This document shows positions 47,201 through 58,600 of a stretch of 64,000 nucleotides of DNA, one piece after another; positions within the stretch are counted from its first letter, which is position 1, and each line of letters starts with the position of its first letter. Location: positions 85,929,789-85,993,788 of the forward strand of contig CM053271.1 in NCBI GenBank assembly GCA_028583415.1, in the 5' to 3' direction. Under the pieces are notes generated by a model, which was not told where the DNA came from, did not search any database, and saw nothing but the letters and a program-made list of their open reading frames with translations. Source of the stretch: Protea cynaroides. Its lineage: Eukaryota > Streptophyta > Magnoliopsida > Proteales > Proteaceae. A program made the translations under genes and the position numbers.

Positions 47201-50200
47201 TCAATGGTACTAATCCAGAGATGGGATTAGCGCTTTCTAGTTAGCTTGACATTGGCCAAGGTCCATTCCCTTACTGTTTATATTGTTAGCAAGGCCGTTT
47301 GGGATAATATCTGGACTGCAATCTTCCTCAAGTGTAGAGCATTTCCCTCATAGTTGAGCCACCAATCAGCTTCATAAAGAGAAATATTTTCAACGAAGAA
47401 AATTTGAAACTCATATGGTAACAAAGAATATGTTATGTTGTCTAACTTACCAGGATGCAATGTGGTTCTTCTGCGGACAGCCAATCAATCAAAGTAGGAA
47501 ATTTGTTAAATAAGCATTATTAATCAGTTCTTCGAAAACTATGGAAGTGGAGATGTATAGTGAGAATATTCAGAGAAGTGTTTGCTGGATACATGATTAT
47601 GAGGTGTTCACTGTGAAAGGTTTATTCAGTAACAATATAAGATTGATGAGTTAGGCAAGCCAATTGGAGTTAATCTGCCTTGTGTTGATTCTGTTAATTT
47701 ATTTGCAAATATCTTTAATGTAGAAATTCAGTCTGAAGATCCAAGTTAGTGTAAGCTTACAGAAGCTTTCTTGCAGGTTCCCTTTCCTTGTTGACCCTAA
47801 TACTGGTATTTCCATGTATGAAAGTGGTAAGTGATTCTACTACATGGTGCACGGAGTTCCTTTTTTTTTTTTTTGTTTTGTTTCTTTTGAGTTACTTTCT
47901 GTATGATCCTTGTTTATCATCTCATGTTCAAGTTTTCTAGTTATCAATATTTCAGCTCTCCTCCCTATTCCCTGGCCGCCCTTTTTTTCTTTTTCTTTTT
48001 TTTTTTTAAATAATTATCATCAATATTGACTCTAATCTAGGATGGTTGCAGAATAAATGCATTTCTTCCTGGATTATGGAAGAATCAGGTTAGGTTTGTA
48101 GAGGTCTCAGGGTCAAAATGTGCTAGATTGTATTTAAGATTGTCAAGTTATGTTAAGGAGGTAGTAGAACTGCAGGGAGAGACTTCAGGTTTTCTTAAAA
48201 GCCTTAGTTGAATGTTGAACTTACATTTGAAATATAGTCTGATCATGCTGGGATTTTGAGGTTTATTTATCCCATAGAAAAAACTTGTTTTTAATTGTAG
48301 TTTAGGCCTTCAAGTTAGCTTGAATATGGGCAATAAATTATGGGGTTTTGAAGCTATACATGTGGGGAAGCTGAGGTAGTGTTAGGTCAATTCTAGATTT
48401 TGAGGAGGGCAATATCTGCTGGTTCAATCTAATTTTACTTGTTTGTTAGTTTCGGAGAAAATCTATCCTGCAAAATGTGGGCTTTCTTATCCTTCTTTTT
48501 AAGTTGGCAGCCTATAAGGACCGCATTTTAACTATTGATCATTTGATTTCTATGGGTCCTTCACTCCTGAATGTTTGCTTCTTCTTTTTTTTTTTTTTTT
48601 TTGGTTGGGGGAGAGAGAGAGAGAGAGGGGGGAGGTCATCACTTCTTGTTCTCTTTTACTGACACAACTACAAAATGGGCTACATAGTAATTATCCTAAA
48701 AAAGAAAAAACAATGGGGTTACATAGTTATAACATCAATTGAAATAGGATACAGTATGAGTTAAATGACAAGAACGGATTCTTAAAACTAAGAAATGTAT
48801 AGAAGATCTGTCATGGACAATTGCCTTGGTCATCCTGAATCTTCACCTCCTTTGCCTACTAGATGCCATGTTCGAGGGCCTTGAGCTTGAGCTGCTGCAG
48901 AAATCCTCCGTTCGCTGTCTGTTGAGTGATATTTACTGCAACCACAGGTGAACCATTGTCATCCCACAGAATCCATATTAACCCTCCACCACCTAAAAGG
49001 CAGTTGAGGTCCCCATCTGATGTTATAATCCAGCTTTCATAATTTGTGACATAGGTGGCTCACAAAATTAGTTGTTGGTGGAATGCTTTCCTTATGAGTG
49101 CTTATGTTTTAACCCTCCCTTTCATGTTTTTGTGTCTGGGAAAAATGTTAATATTTGATTACGCACAAAAGTACCAAAAATATATATTGCAGCTTGTGGT
49201 TTGAAAACTTCGTTTTTAAACTAAACATGCTTTCTCCAATAAGAGATGAGGTAGATGCCTATTGCAGCAGGACAGAAGTAAAATAGCTTCATTGTTATTC
49301 AGATCCCAGACATGAATGCTAGCTACAGAAAAAAAGCATAATGATTTAAAACTAAGGTCCTCAGGCCAAAAACTTAAATATGGAGAAGCCTGAAAACTTC
49401 TAATAATCTGAAAATCAAAGATAGGTGCCAAGGTGTCTACTCAGCATGAGCAGAAAGTGAACATCATGTCCATGTCACTTGATCCAATGTATAAGTGTTA
49501 GACCACAATTTAATAGCTTCTTTGACTGTAAGACCATTCCTAAGAGCCTTCCAGAAAAAAAAAAAAAAAGATCTGTCCTTTCGGTGGAGCTTTGAGGTTC
49601 CAGATCTTCTTCCAGATGGTTTATTCAACTTGGTTAGTTGTTGAGCTTGCTTTTCAATGTTAATAGCAATAGCCTGCACCGAACTTGTCAAAGGTGTGAA
49701 CCAAGAGTTCTCTATGTCCTCATTGGTGGAAAGGTAATGCCATATAGGCTTTTGCTTGTTCCAAGTTTTGGGATGCTATTACATCTTTTATCCAAAGGTA
49801 GTGAGCTTTTATCCAAAGCTAATAGGGATGGTGTTTGTGTTCTTTTGATAATTTTTCACATCCTTTCCCCTTGTATCTGTATGGTATTGGGGACTTTCAT
49901 TTTTCTCTTTTTTAGCAATGAACTTATGATTGAAAAAAAAATTGCTGGTTCAGGCAGGGATTTAAAGAATAATTAGTCAGTCCTCAAAACAGAATAAAAC
50001 CTCAATTAACATCTAGATGGTTTTTCTACAACAGATATCATTTGTAAAGAGAAGCAGCAGTAAAATTAATCAGTTTGAAGCCAAAAACATTTGAACTCCG
50101 GGAACTGATCTAGGGCTGTTAGCCTGTTACCGATAGAGTATATTAGGTTGAGCACCAAGATAGCTTGCCCCCCATGTCTCGTTTCATTATCCCTTTCCCA

Positions 50201-53200
50201 TCACAAGAGATTACATGGAATTAAAAGGAATACAAATTAAGAAGATTAAGAATTAATTTGGGATTGATTTAGTTTGGCAGCAATATCTGAGATCAGCAAT
50301 TAATGTATTTGAGGATTTATTTCAGTACTATACTACTATGGGACCTCTAGAAAATCTCAAGTTCCTAATTTTAAAAACAAGCATCTCTCCATTGATATGG
50401 GATATTTATTTATTCTTGTCTACATTAAGTTAAGAAGGTAGGTGGAGTAGAGGTTTGAATTATTTTTAATGGCTGCATATTGTATTTTTTTTTTTTTTTG
50501 TACAATCCAGTCTCATTGCTGCAATAATGTCGACAATAGATGTTGTATAAAGGAGGAAATTCATTTTCATTCTGTCATAATTCTTCATAGTTACCGCCCA
50601 TTAGTAATGGGCATAATTGTAATTTGGTTTTATTTTTTATTTTTCTGTTATGTCCTTTTATTCCCTTAATACAATAAAGGTAAGGTTGTAATTTCCTTCC
50701 AAGGCTTTTATTATAAATAAGAGGTTGAGTGGAGAGATCGTTAACTCTTCCATTCGTTTCTAAATCAACACATTCATTTTATGCTTGTAGGTGAGATTGT
50801 GAAATACTTATTCCAGCGGTATGGTTGTGGAAGAAATCCCTCTTTTGGGCTCTTGGAAAGGTAATGTTACTGAAATTTATTGCATGTTTACTAAACTTCT
50901 TGAAGATATAGATGTGCCATTGAAATAAGAGGTTTCCTATCCATTTATTTATTTATTTATTTTTGGTGGCATTGGGGTCAATTCTTATGCATTGATTAGT
51001 CACATGCAGTGAATTTGCAAACACCAGTCAATAATGTTTTAGAGACAAATGGGAGTCTTGTTGTACATTATATTGTTATCTACTAATTTTCTTGGTGTTA
51101 GAAAAACTAAGCACCATCTGTTAACATGCTATTACATCCACCCTGTTTCTGCTGTGTTACATAGGCCTGGAACTAGCATAGGTCCAGACTGTTCGGTACA
51201 TGATTATTCTGATTTTATATACTTTTGTACAAAATTATGAGTAAATTGAAATTTTATTCCTACCAAGCAGAGCAATGTTTTTCTTATGTGGAAAAAGTTA
51301 AGATCTTTATAATATTAAATGTTTAAAATAAAAGGGAAAAGAAAGCGACATTAGGAGATATAATACTATTGTGAAAAAGAGGACTGAGCCCTTGACTACT
51401 ACACATTTGCTTTCCTATTTATAATTCTAATTTCTTTTTAAATTTCTTCATTGGTGCATGGACCCTTTATTGAAGTGATGTAGTTTATCAATATGTTGAG
51501 AACTACTGATGATTCTTTCTGGATGGGTGTAGCACAATGTTCACAGGATGGATTCCCACCATTCTTCGAGCTGGCAGAGGGATGATGCTCTGGGAAAAAG
51601 CCAGAAAAGACCCTCCACCCAGAAAATTGGAACTTTTCTCCTACGAAAACAATCCAGTAAGCTATGATCTTATGTCTAGTGATGGTTGCAACCTCTTTAT
51701 CTTTAAAGCTTCAGAGAAGTTATGTTCTGCATGCCATATAATAAGCAGAGACTTTATTATTGGCTTGGTTTTGATGGGTACTTAGTTAAGCCTATAAATG
51801 ACTTAGGATTCAGGCAAATTGTGAAATCATGGAGAAATTAGTATTTTTGCAAAATATACATAAAGAATCACCTAGTATTTTACCAGTTGAAAAATGGAAA
51901 GCCACCATAATTATTTTTTGGATCATGAAGTAGCATCAGTTTTTTTTTTTTTAAATTAATTGCGTACACCCCCCCCTCCTTTCCCACCTCCCCTGGTGTG
52001 GCCAGGAAAAAAAAGTTTAATCATGGTAACCATCCTTTCTTCAACCTCTTAGACCTCCATCTCTGCATTTTTCCAACTTCCAGAAGGACGATTAATGTAA
52101 CTTGGCCATTTGAAGGGGTCTTTTCTTTCTGTCATCAGTAACCCTACATTTTTCTGGTGAATCCAGGCCACCTAAATTTACTTGAGGACTGGGGGTGGGA
52201 CCTGTTATAGCTTTAGGGTATGCACACTAAATGTGGATGCTTCTGAATTTTATTCAATCCAAGGTTGATTATCAGAGCACTGGCTAATACAACAGAATTT
52301 CAGTGCCAAATAGGGGATCCATGTAACCGACCCAATTTAGTTGGGATAAGGCTGAGTTGAGTTGAGTTTAGTCAAACAAAGCATTGTTCTTTCTGAATTA
52401 CTTTAACTAAAGATATTCGTAACATGATAGCCTCATGAGTACATGTCCTCTTTTGTAGGTATATGGTAGCATGAAGGGTCCATTTCTTTTCCACGTAGAA
52501 GACCACATAGAAGGAAAATTGCCTAAAAAATTTTCCTTTTTACATGTTTTTACCTGGAAAACAGGTGGAAAAAAATATTCTTTCTTCCATTATATTGAAT
52601 ATTGTTTGAGAAAAAAATAAAAAATATTCTTCTTTGTTACTGAATGATGAGGAGTGCAAGATTCCTATATTTTAGGGTTCACCTTTTCCAACATATTGTA
52701 TTATCTATAGCTAGGAAACCAAATTTGCAGACCAAAAAAAAAAAGCTATCTCAGCATAGAAGATCTTATTTATGTGATAAATCATACTATATCTTACATA
52801 TAGTGGACGAGAAGGAAAGTACAATTGGCAGCATGATTGGTTTCTTTCCTAACAGTTTGCCATATGCCTCTGAAGATATTACTTTAGAAATACAGTTTTA
52901 GTTCGAACTTATTTATTCATTTTCTTTTTTTCTTCTTAGTACGCACGAATTGTACGTGAAGCACTTTGTGAGTTGGAAATTCCTTATATCCTCCAAAATG
53001 TGGGAGAAGGATCATCTAAGTCTGAATTACTTTTCAAGAGGTCTGGTTCAAAAGAGGTAATCTTTGATTCCTTTCAAATGAATCCTTGTTTTCTTGGTGG
53101 AAAGGTTATAGAAGATACAACTTTCTATTTTTTTGGCGGTAAAGTATTTGCTTGTAACCAAGGCCTGGGATCAAGTACCTTCTTTGTAGCTTTGCCCCTT

Positions 53201-53488
53201 CCACCAATAATCTGTGAGCCCCCACTCCCTCTCCTGCCAAAAAAGTGAAAAAGGTAAATAATATGCACAACTGATACGATTGATGCATGAATTGGTCTTT
53301 AGGTATCTGAGACATACATGCACCATGCTAAGCATAGTCATGAATGAGTATGGCTGCTGGCATAGACCATAATCATGGATCACTTTGTTTTGTAGGTGCC
53401 TTACTTTATTGATCCCAACACTGGTGTTGAAATTGGAAACTACAAGAAGATCTTATCATATTTGTTTCAGACATATTCCTCTGTATAA
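36553..53488 (+). CDS. Double GST_N/thioredoxin-fold protein, plastid, At5g03880-like; 10 exons
   Basis: Exons: 36553-36870, 38468-38506, 39048-39174, 40051-40112, 41298-41365, 47777-47826, 50791-50860, 51533-51656, 52940-53056, 53396-53488. All introns are GT-AG, all phases agree, and the sum is 1068 bases, or 355 residues. Residues 1 to about 80 are rich in Ser, Asn and Arg, like a plastid transit peptide. Domain 1 (about 157-240) has a redox motif CPFC at 164-167 in EACPFCRRVREAL and the cis-Pro region FPFLVDPNTG. Domain 2 (about 277-355) repeats the fold (LELFSYENNPYARIVREAL, VPYFIDPNTG) but has NNPY where CPFC would be. The block GGDPSQERNSILEVATSSL is what I recall from the plant family. 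Such proteins are annotated as thioredoxin family or GST N-terminal proteins; the substrate is unknown. The long frame opens at a TTG (36517), so ATG 36553 is chosen. Intron 5 is 6.4 kb and transposon-filled. Confidence 0.9.
39312..39660. repeat. Tandem duplication of 174 bases in intron 3
   Basis: Units start GGAATGCTTGTTAT at 39312 and 39486. Both contain TATCCAATAAAAGTTT, GCATGTTGATCCTACAGA and CATCTTCATTGGCTATATA and end in A-rich tracts. The A-rich junction suggests slippage or a copied insertion with a poly(A)-like tail. Confidence 0.8.
43641..43890. repeat. Direct duplication with a period of about 142 bases, intron 5
   Basis: The stretch CCCATTGAT ... CACCCCTGATAGTCATCATA ... GGCATCTCATTCCCTC occurs at 43641 and again at 43784. 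The copies are highly similar and intronic. Confidence 0.75.
44500..46013 (-). mobile_element. Copia relic in intron 5: gag start, leader, primer site and 5' LTR
   Basis: Reading the minus strand, an LTR whose last bases are GTTACA occupies 46013-45631; its upstream boundary is not determined and may continue beyond the solo LTR at 46014. TTGTATCAGAGC (45630-45619) is a tRNA-Met primer site. An AGCAGTAGCAG-rich leader follows, then a gag start at ATG 45031 (MADSRSSSNN) with KLNGVSNYLLL and LQTWLWNSI, matching the gag of the Copia at 5529 (VQTWLWNSI). Stops and a hAT MITE (44637-44750) break it. No pol or second LTR was found. Confidence 0.7.
44637..44750. mobile_element. 114-bp hAT MITE inside the Copia gag relic
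   Basis: Perfect 14-bp terminal inverted repeats CATAGTTGTCAAGG and CCTTGACAACTATG, with a perfect 8-bp target duplication AACATCAC (44629-44636 and 44751-44758). The gag frame resumes across it after one duplication copy is removed. The ends match those of the 5.7-kb hAT at 10200-15927, and the interior has the same GGCGCCTAGG style. Confidence 0.95.
46014..47203 (+). mobile_element. Solo LTR, 1190 bp, in intron 5
   Basis: The element starts TGATGCAGTAGC, ends ATCCCGCATCA and is flanked by a perfect 5-bp duplication ATGGT (46009-46013 and 47204-47208). A TATA-like TTTTATAAAGAG near 46291 followed by CT-rich sequence suggests a plus-strand promoter, which sets the orientation. It belongs to the same family as 24045-25456. 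It interrupts or abuts the Copia LTR relic and is therefore younger than it. Confidence 0.88.
48850..49700 (-). pseudogene. LINE (L1-type) relic in intron 6: zf-RVT and RNase H pieces
   Basis: On the minus strand, 49625-49460 reads WNLKAPPKGQI, an A/T run, then FWKALRNGLTVKEAIKLW, the zinc-binding zf-RVT region that follows reverse transcriptase in plant LINEs. Further along, 49030-48850 reads LLGGGGLIWILWDDNGSPVV and LKALEHGI, like the C-terminal RNase H-type domain (RVT_3). The order is correct for a minus-strand LINE, but stops and shifts break it and the reverse transcriptase itself was not found. Confidence 0.6.
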
Positions 53489-55628
53489 TAGAATTCTCTA
53501 CTCTATCTAGGCTTATCAGACGTGATCTCTATTAAATCCATTGACTATGTCTTAATCATTTTGCATTGGAGCTCAATTCATCTCAACTATCAGCAGGGAA
53601 TAAAATATAGTTAGCCATCACAACCCCACTCAACAAGGCTTAGGGATGGAGAAGCGGTGCTATAAAATTGCATTAAATCAGGGACGCACCAGAACAAATT
53701 ATTACTTAAACAAAAAAGAACCATGTATAAAACTGATCCATTCTGAATGCTGGGTGTTTGCCTTGCCCATGTTCACCGTATCTCAGGTAAACATTGGGAT
53801 AACTTATCTTATTAGAGGGAGATGTGTCATTCCAGGTAAAAATTGGGATAACTTCTGGGGCACATGTCAAAGATTTGGGAATGGATGACATGGTCGCAGC
53901 CAATTAGTAGGGATCGTTGCTTATTTTATGTTTTTTTGCAGCCAATGTCAAGGTTTTGCACCATAATTTTATTCACATGGGTATTTTGACATGCATGTTT
54001 CTATACATTGCATGTATGACATTGTATGCTATACACAGTTGTAATGGTATTTTCATTATTATTTCTGTTAAATGGTTGCATGGTAATGGCATTTTTGTCA
54101 TATTGGTTATAGTGGCAATAGTGAATGGTATTTTCATAATTATTTGGGTAAGTGTTGAGGATAATGACATTTATGTAATTCTTGATTACAATGTGTTGAG
54201 ATAGCAAAGTTGATATGCACTATGTGGTGTCGATAAAGTATTATTGTGTTTAGTCTTATCATGAGGTGTTTTATTGTCATTAGAGTTATTAGAGTTTCAA
54301 AAGAGAGAACACACAATTTCATTCTCTCCCTTTATTGGTTCTCTCCATCCTTCTCTTCTTCTCTCTTATGTTCTATTTTGTTACATGGTTCAGAACGGTT
54401 GTAATTTTGATAATTGTTTAAAAATCTTCGTTATGGTGTGCAGCTCCCATTGTCGCCTCAATTGATCTTGAAAAATTTTGGTAGGCTTCTTTTGTTCTGT
54501 TCTTCCAGATTAAAAGTCTGTTTTTCACTGATTTGATAGTTATTGTTAGTCTTCTTCGAGTTCTGATCTAATCTCAGATCTAAACTTGATCTGGTTCCTG
54601 TTATTTTTTGTTACTCAGTTTCAGATTAGAATCGCTGATGTTACACGCTCTGTCGAACTCAGTCCTTGCCTGAATTCTGGTTTTATTTCTCTGGTTTGGC
54701 ACTTATCGAATCAATTTATTATTGAGGTTTGAATTCCAATCTTATTTCCTATCGAGTGTTCCTGACTGGGAGGTCCTAGTTTAAAATATCTTTACATGAA
54801 TGCGCAATTGAATTATGGGTTGTGCTGAGCATTTGATGTCTTTAAATCAGTTCCTATCATTAATTTTTTACTGGGATTTTATTGCTTCTCGGTTTCACCT
54901 TCAGTTTAAAAAATTTCATTGAGGAAAATAAAATGATATGTACAAAGGGAAACAACAACTCTCAATTTTCCATTTTTCCATGGAATTTGATTTCAGTTTT
55001 ATTATATTCATATTGGTAGAATATTCCATGGGTTGGTTGTTGAATTGCATTAATGAGTTGATTTGTTCAATAAATTTGGGGATCGATTTGACTTGATAAG
55101 TTTTCCTAGTTCCACAAGGAAGCTCTCCTATTTAACATCCAACCATTGATCAAACACTATTATCCTGATTTTTGTTATGTAAATTTTTTTATCATCTTTA
55201 GGATTTCTTGGTAACTCTCTCATATCCATCAAATTCTGATATGATATTACCTAATCCTATTATGCTACATCGAACCATATTTTTATTTGTCTTTGTCACA
55301 TCACAATTTTTAATTTTCAATTATAGTATTAAAAAGAAAAAAAAAGAAAAAAAAGAAAGAAAAAAGAACACTCTCTAATCCAACATTCTACCTGTTGGAT
55401 CGTTTTGATGTTGGGATATGTCTATTTTGTTATACAGGGGTAAGAAGTGATTCTATATAAAAGGTTTGCCAAACATTGTTTCTGTTTCTGTTCTTTTGCT
55501 GTTCTGGGATCAGTCTTGGAACATTTTACCATTACTAATCTTGAGCTCTAAGACAGGAGAATATACTAGTGTGTCAAAGGCGGCCTACACATCAAACCGC
55601 TCCCAACTCCTCAAACACCATGAACCGG
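53489..55628. other. Intergenic stretch between convergent genes
   Basis: Begins with the 3' untranslated region of the GST_N gene and ends with that of the minus-strand small gene. Around 53930-54190 the motif AATGGTATTTTCAT and variants recur. A segment at 54194-54385 begins TGTTGAGA and ends TTGTTACA followed by TGGTTCAGA, weakly LTR-like. Nothing firm is called. Confidence 0.4.
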
Positions 55629-58600
55629 CTAGACTCCACTTGCTTGAGCACAAGCCGGGGGAAAGAAGTCATGTTCATCAGCGGAATGGAACCAAATCTC
55701 ATCAAACTGCTGAGGTGCAGGTGGCTGGTTATTACGCCTAGGGGGAGGATTTCTCCTTGGAGGCTTCGCACCTACAAGCAAAAACAAACATGATGATTTG
55801 GAAATAAAATCGAAATAATGAGATTAAGGCTAAGCAAGCCAGCATAATCCTACAAAATACAAAATACAAAATACCAAAAAAAAAAAAAAAAAATGGTGCT
55901 AAGGCAAAGACAGGATAATTTGACAGAAAAATTGTAAGTATTTTGATGAAAGGAACCAAGACCATGATCTTGAACATATAAATTCATGTGGTTACGTATA
56001 ACAGCAGTAAAATTTCAGGTTCCAGTAAAAACCCGAAAATTCTGCAAATATCTTAGGTAGATATTAGAAATTTGATTAGGAAACAATTTGGGTTAAGGCA
56101 TCTCAAGGACTCAAGAAAGCATGGAATCAATCCCAAGAAGCATTAGAATAAGATCCACAAAGTATACATGGAATCAAATCATGAAATAGCATTTAGAAAG
56201 AAGAAAATTCGAATTTTCTGCAAACCCTAGATAAAAACTCGATTTTTGGATGGAAATCATAAGGGGCTGTTTGTTAAAACTTCAACTTTGGGATTCTTAT
56301 TTCTGGTTCAAATTTGTATTCTAACTTCAAAAGGATTCAGGAGTATTTGGGAGTAGAAACACGTTTGGTAACGTAATTTTGACATGGCCTCCAGAACATC
56401 TTTAGAACAGAAGCATGTTTGGTAAATCTGGTTCTAAAACCATTTCGGAGCAAATATAGAGTAGAAGTGTGTTTGATAAAAAAAAAATGTGATCCAAATT
56501 CAAAACAAGTTTAATTACAAAAACTACCAGTCCTACATCTGTTCCATGGCCTTCCAAATTATAAAGGGTTACATATTAAAAAAATTAACAAACAACCTTC
56601 TAGTACTTCATGGTTGCTATATAAACAACATAGTATGTTAGAATCAACAACCATATGGCTACGAATATAACTATGCCATATATCGGATATAACATGGATT
56701 GGTGTAGAACAATTTCATGTCGTATATGCTGAATTTCATCACTCCGAAAATGTTGACTTCCCTCACTCCTTATATGCTCAATTCCCTCACTCTGAATATG
56801 TTGACTTCCCTCACTCAGACAATATGGTTGAGCGGACTTATGTTTAAAGCCTGCAGTCCCTTTGTACTGATCGACCCAAATAAAAGATTTTTCATGGTCT
56901 TCCTTGATCGGACAGGTGTAAAACTTACGGCCCGAATTTTTTTGGGTGCGAGATGTTTGCAATATCATTCTCCCTTTCCCACACTCACACATTGGGATAT
57001 CACAATCAGCCATATATATATATCTGTGATTGGGAAACAAAATTAAAACCGTCAAATTTTGATTAAATATGCATTCACATATCCCTCATTTAATTAGTAT
57101 GAAATTAAAAACAACATCTAACAAAATAAGTGTAAACAACAGCAAGTGAACGATAAATTGTTGTGATACAATGCATAATTAAATAAGTGTTCATAGTCAG
57201 ATGTATTAAAACTAAAAGCTCATATCTGTGGTAGTCCATTGTCCCTAGACAACTGGTTGGCAATGCCTCTCCTGATGATATTCATCTCATGTGCAGTACC
57301 AGTCGAATTCTCATTCCCATTTTGAACATTATCATTTTCCAATAGTACATTTTCCTTTTCCTGATGTTCATCCAGAGCATCTTCTCCATTTAGCCTGGCA
57401 AATTCTCTATCGGCATTTTGTTCATCCCTAATAAAATTATGCAGAGAACAGCATGCTATGACAATATAACCTTGAATACTCAATGAATATGACGGCATTG
57501 CTTTCAATATGCCAAAGGATCTTTCGATTACATTACGTAGAGAAGAGTGTCTGTGATTGAACAACTCTTTGGCAGTTCTAGGCTCCCGCCCAACGCCCCT
57601 ATAATCACGTAGATGATATCGGTCCTCTTTAAATGGTGTCAAATACCCACGCTGGCTCGAATATCCAGAATCTACGACATAATATTTTCCTATAACACGT
57701 AGCAGGTCACAATTAATGATATAAATAACCTGAAACAAATCAATATGGTACATTGTAAGACAGAAATAGGGGTAAAATCTGGAGGTGGGTGAGGAAATGA
57801 TGGTGATCGACGAACATCTGCTAATAAGCGGCAGTCATTAGCACTACCCTCCCATCCTGGATGCACATATGTGCATTTCATGTCAAACGAGCATATAGCC
57901 ATGACATTCTGTGAAAGTGTGCACTTCCTATTCCTGTAAGGAGTTTGTACATTTTCCAGAACAGAAGTGTCTACGTGCGTCCCGTCAATGGCCCCAACGC
58001 AATTCTTATAAAGAAGACAAAAACTTACATAAATATATGTAGATATGTAATAAGGTAAAACGATAGAAAATTAAGAAAAAACCATTTACCCTGAAGTAAG
58101 GATGATGCCTTTGGTTGTTTCTAATTTGAGGTTGTTCAACATTCATATTTGGGGCATGGATATTTTCCTTGGCTAAATTTAGAAATGCCTTCAATACAAT
58201 TTTGAAGAACTTGCTAACAGTCTCCCCAGAATGTTGGAACCTCTCACATCGCCTCCTTGTGCTACAACTTCCCTGTAGTGATTGGACGAACATTGCTAGT
58301 TGTTCATCAACCCTTACGTATCGACTATCTTGTAGCCACCCTCTATGTTTCATGAGGTTACACAAGTTAATGAACACGTGCCTTTCCATACGTAATGATT
58401 CGTATATTCTATCTGTATGCCCATTCAACAGTTCTGCTACCCATCTGGAACCAGTCATAAATGAATCCTTACATGGTTCCCTGACGTGTAATGAATTATC
58501 TAATTCATAGAGTGATAGGACCTCCAATATACTCCAATCCATATCCTCAAAACCTCTCATAACTTCATTGTTAATCGCTCCATTCATGTTTAAAACTGCA

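Noticed and set aside
54194..54385. LTR-like segment from TGTTGAGA to TTGTTACA followed by TGGTTCAGA
   Set aside because: Too short for the Copia LTRs seen here, no target duplication and no partner; the primer-site match is weak.
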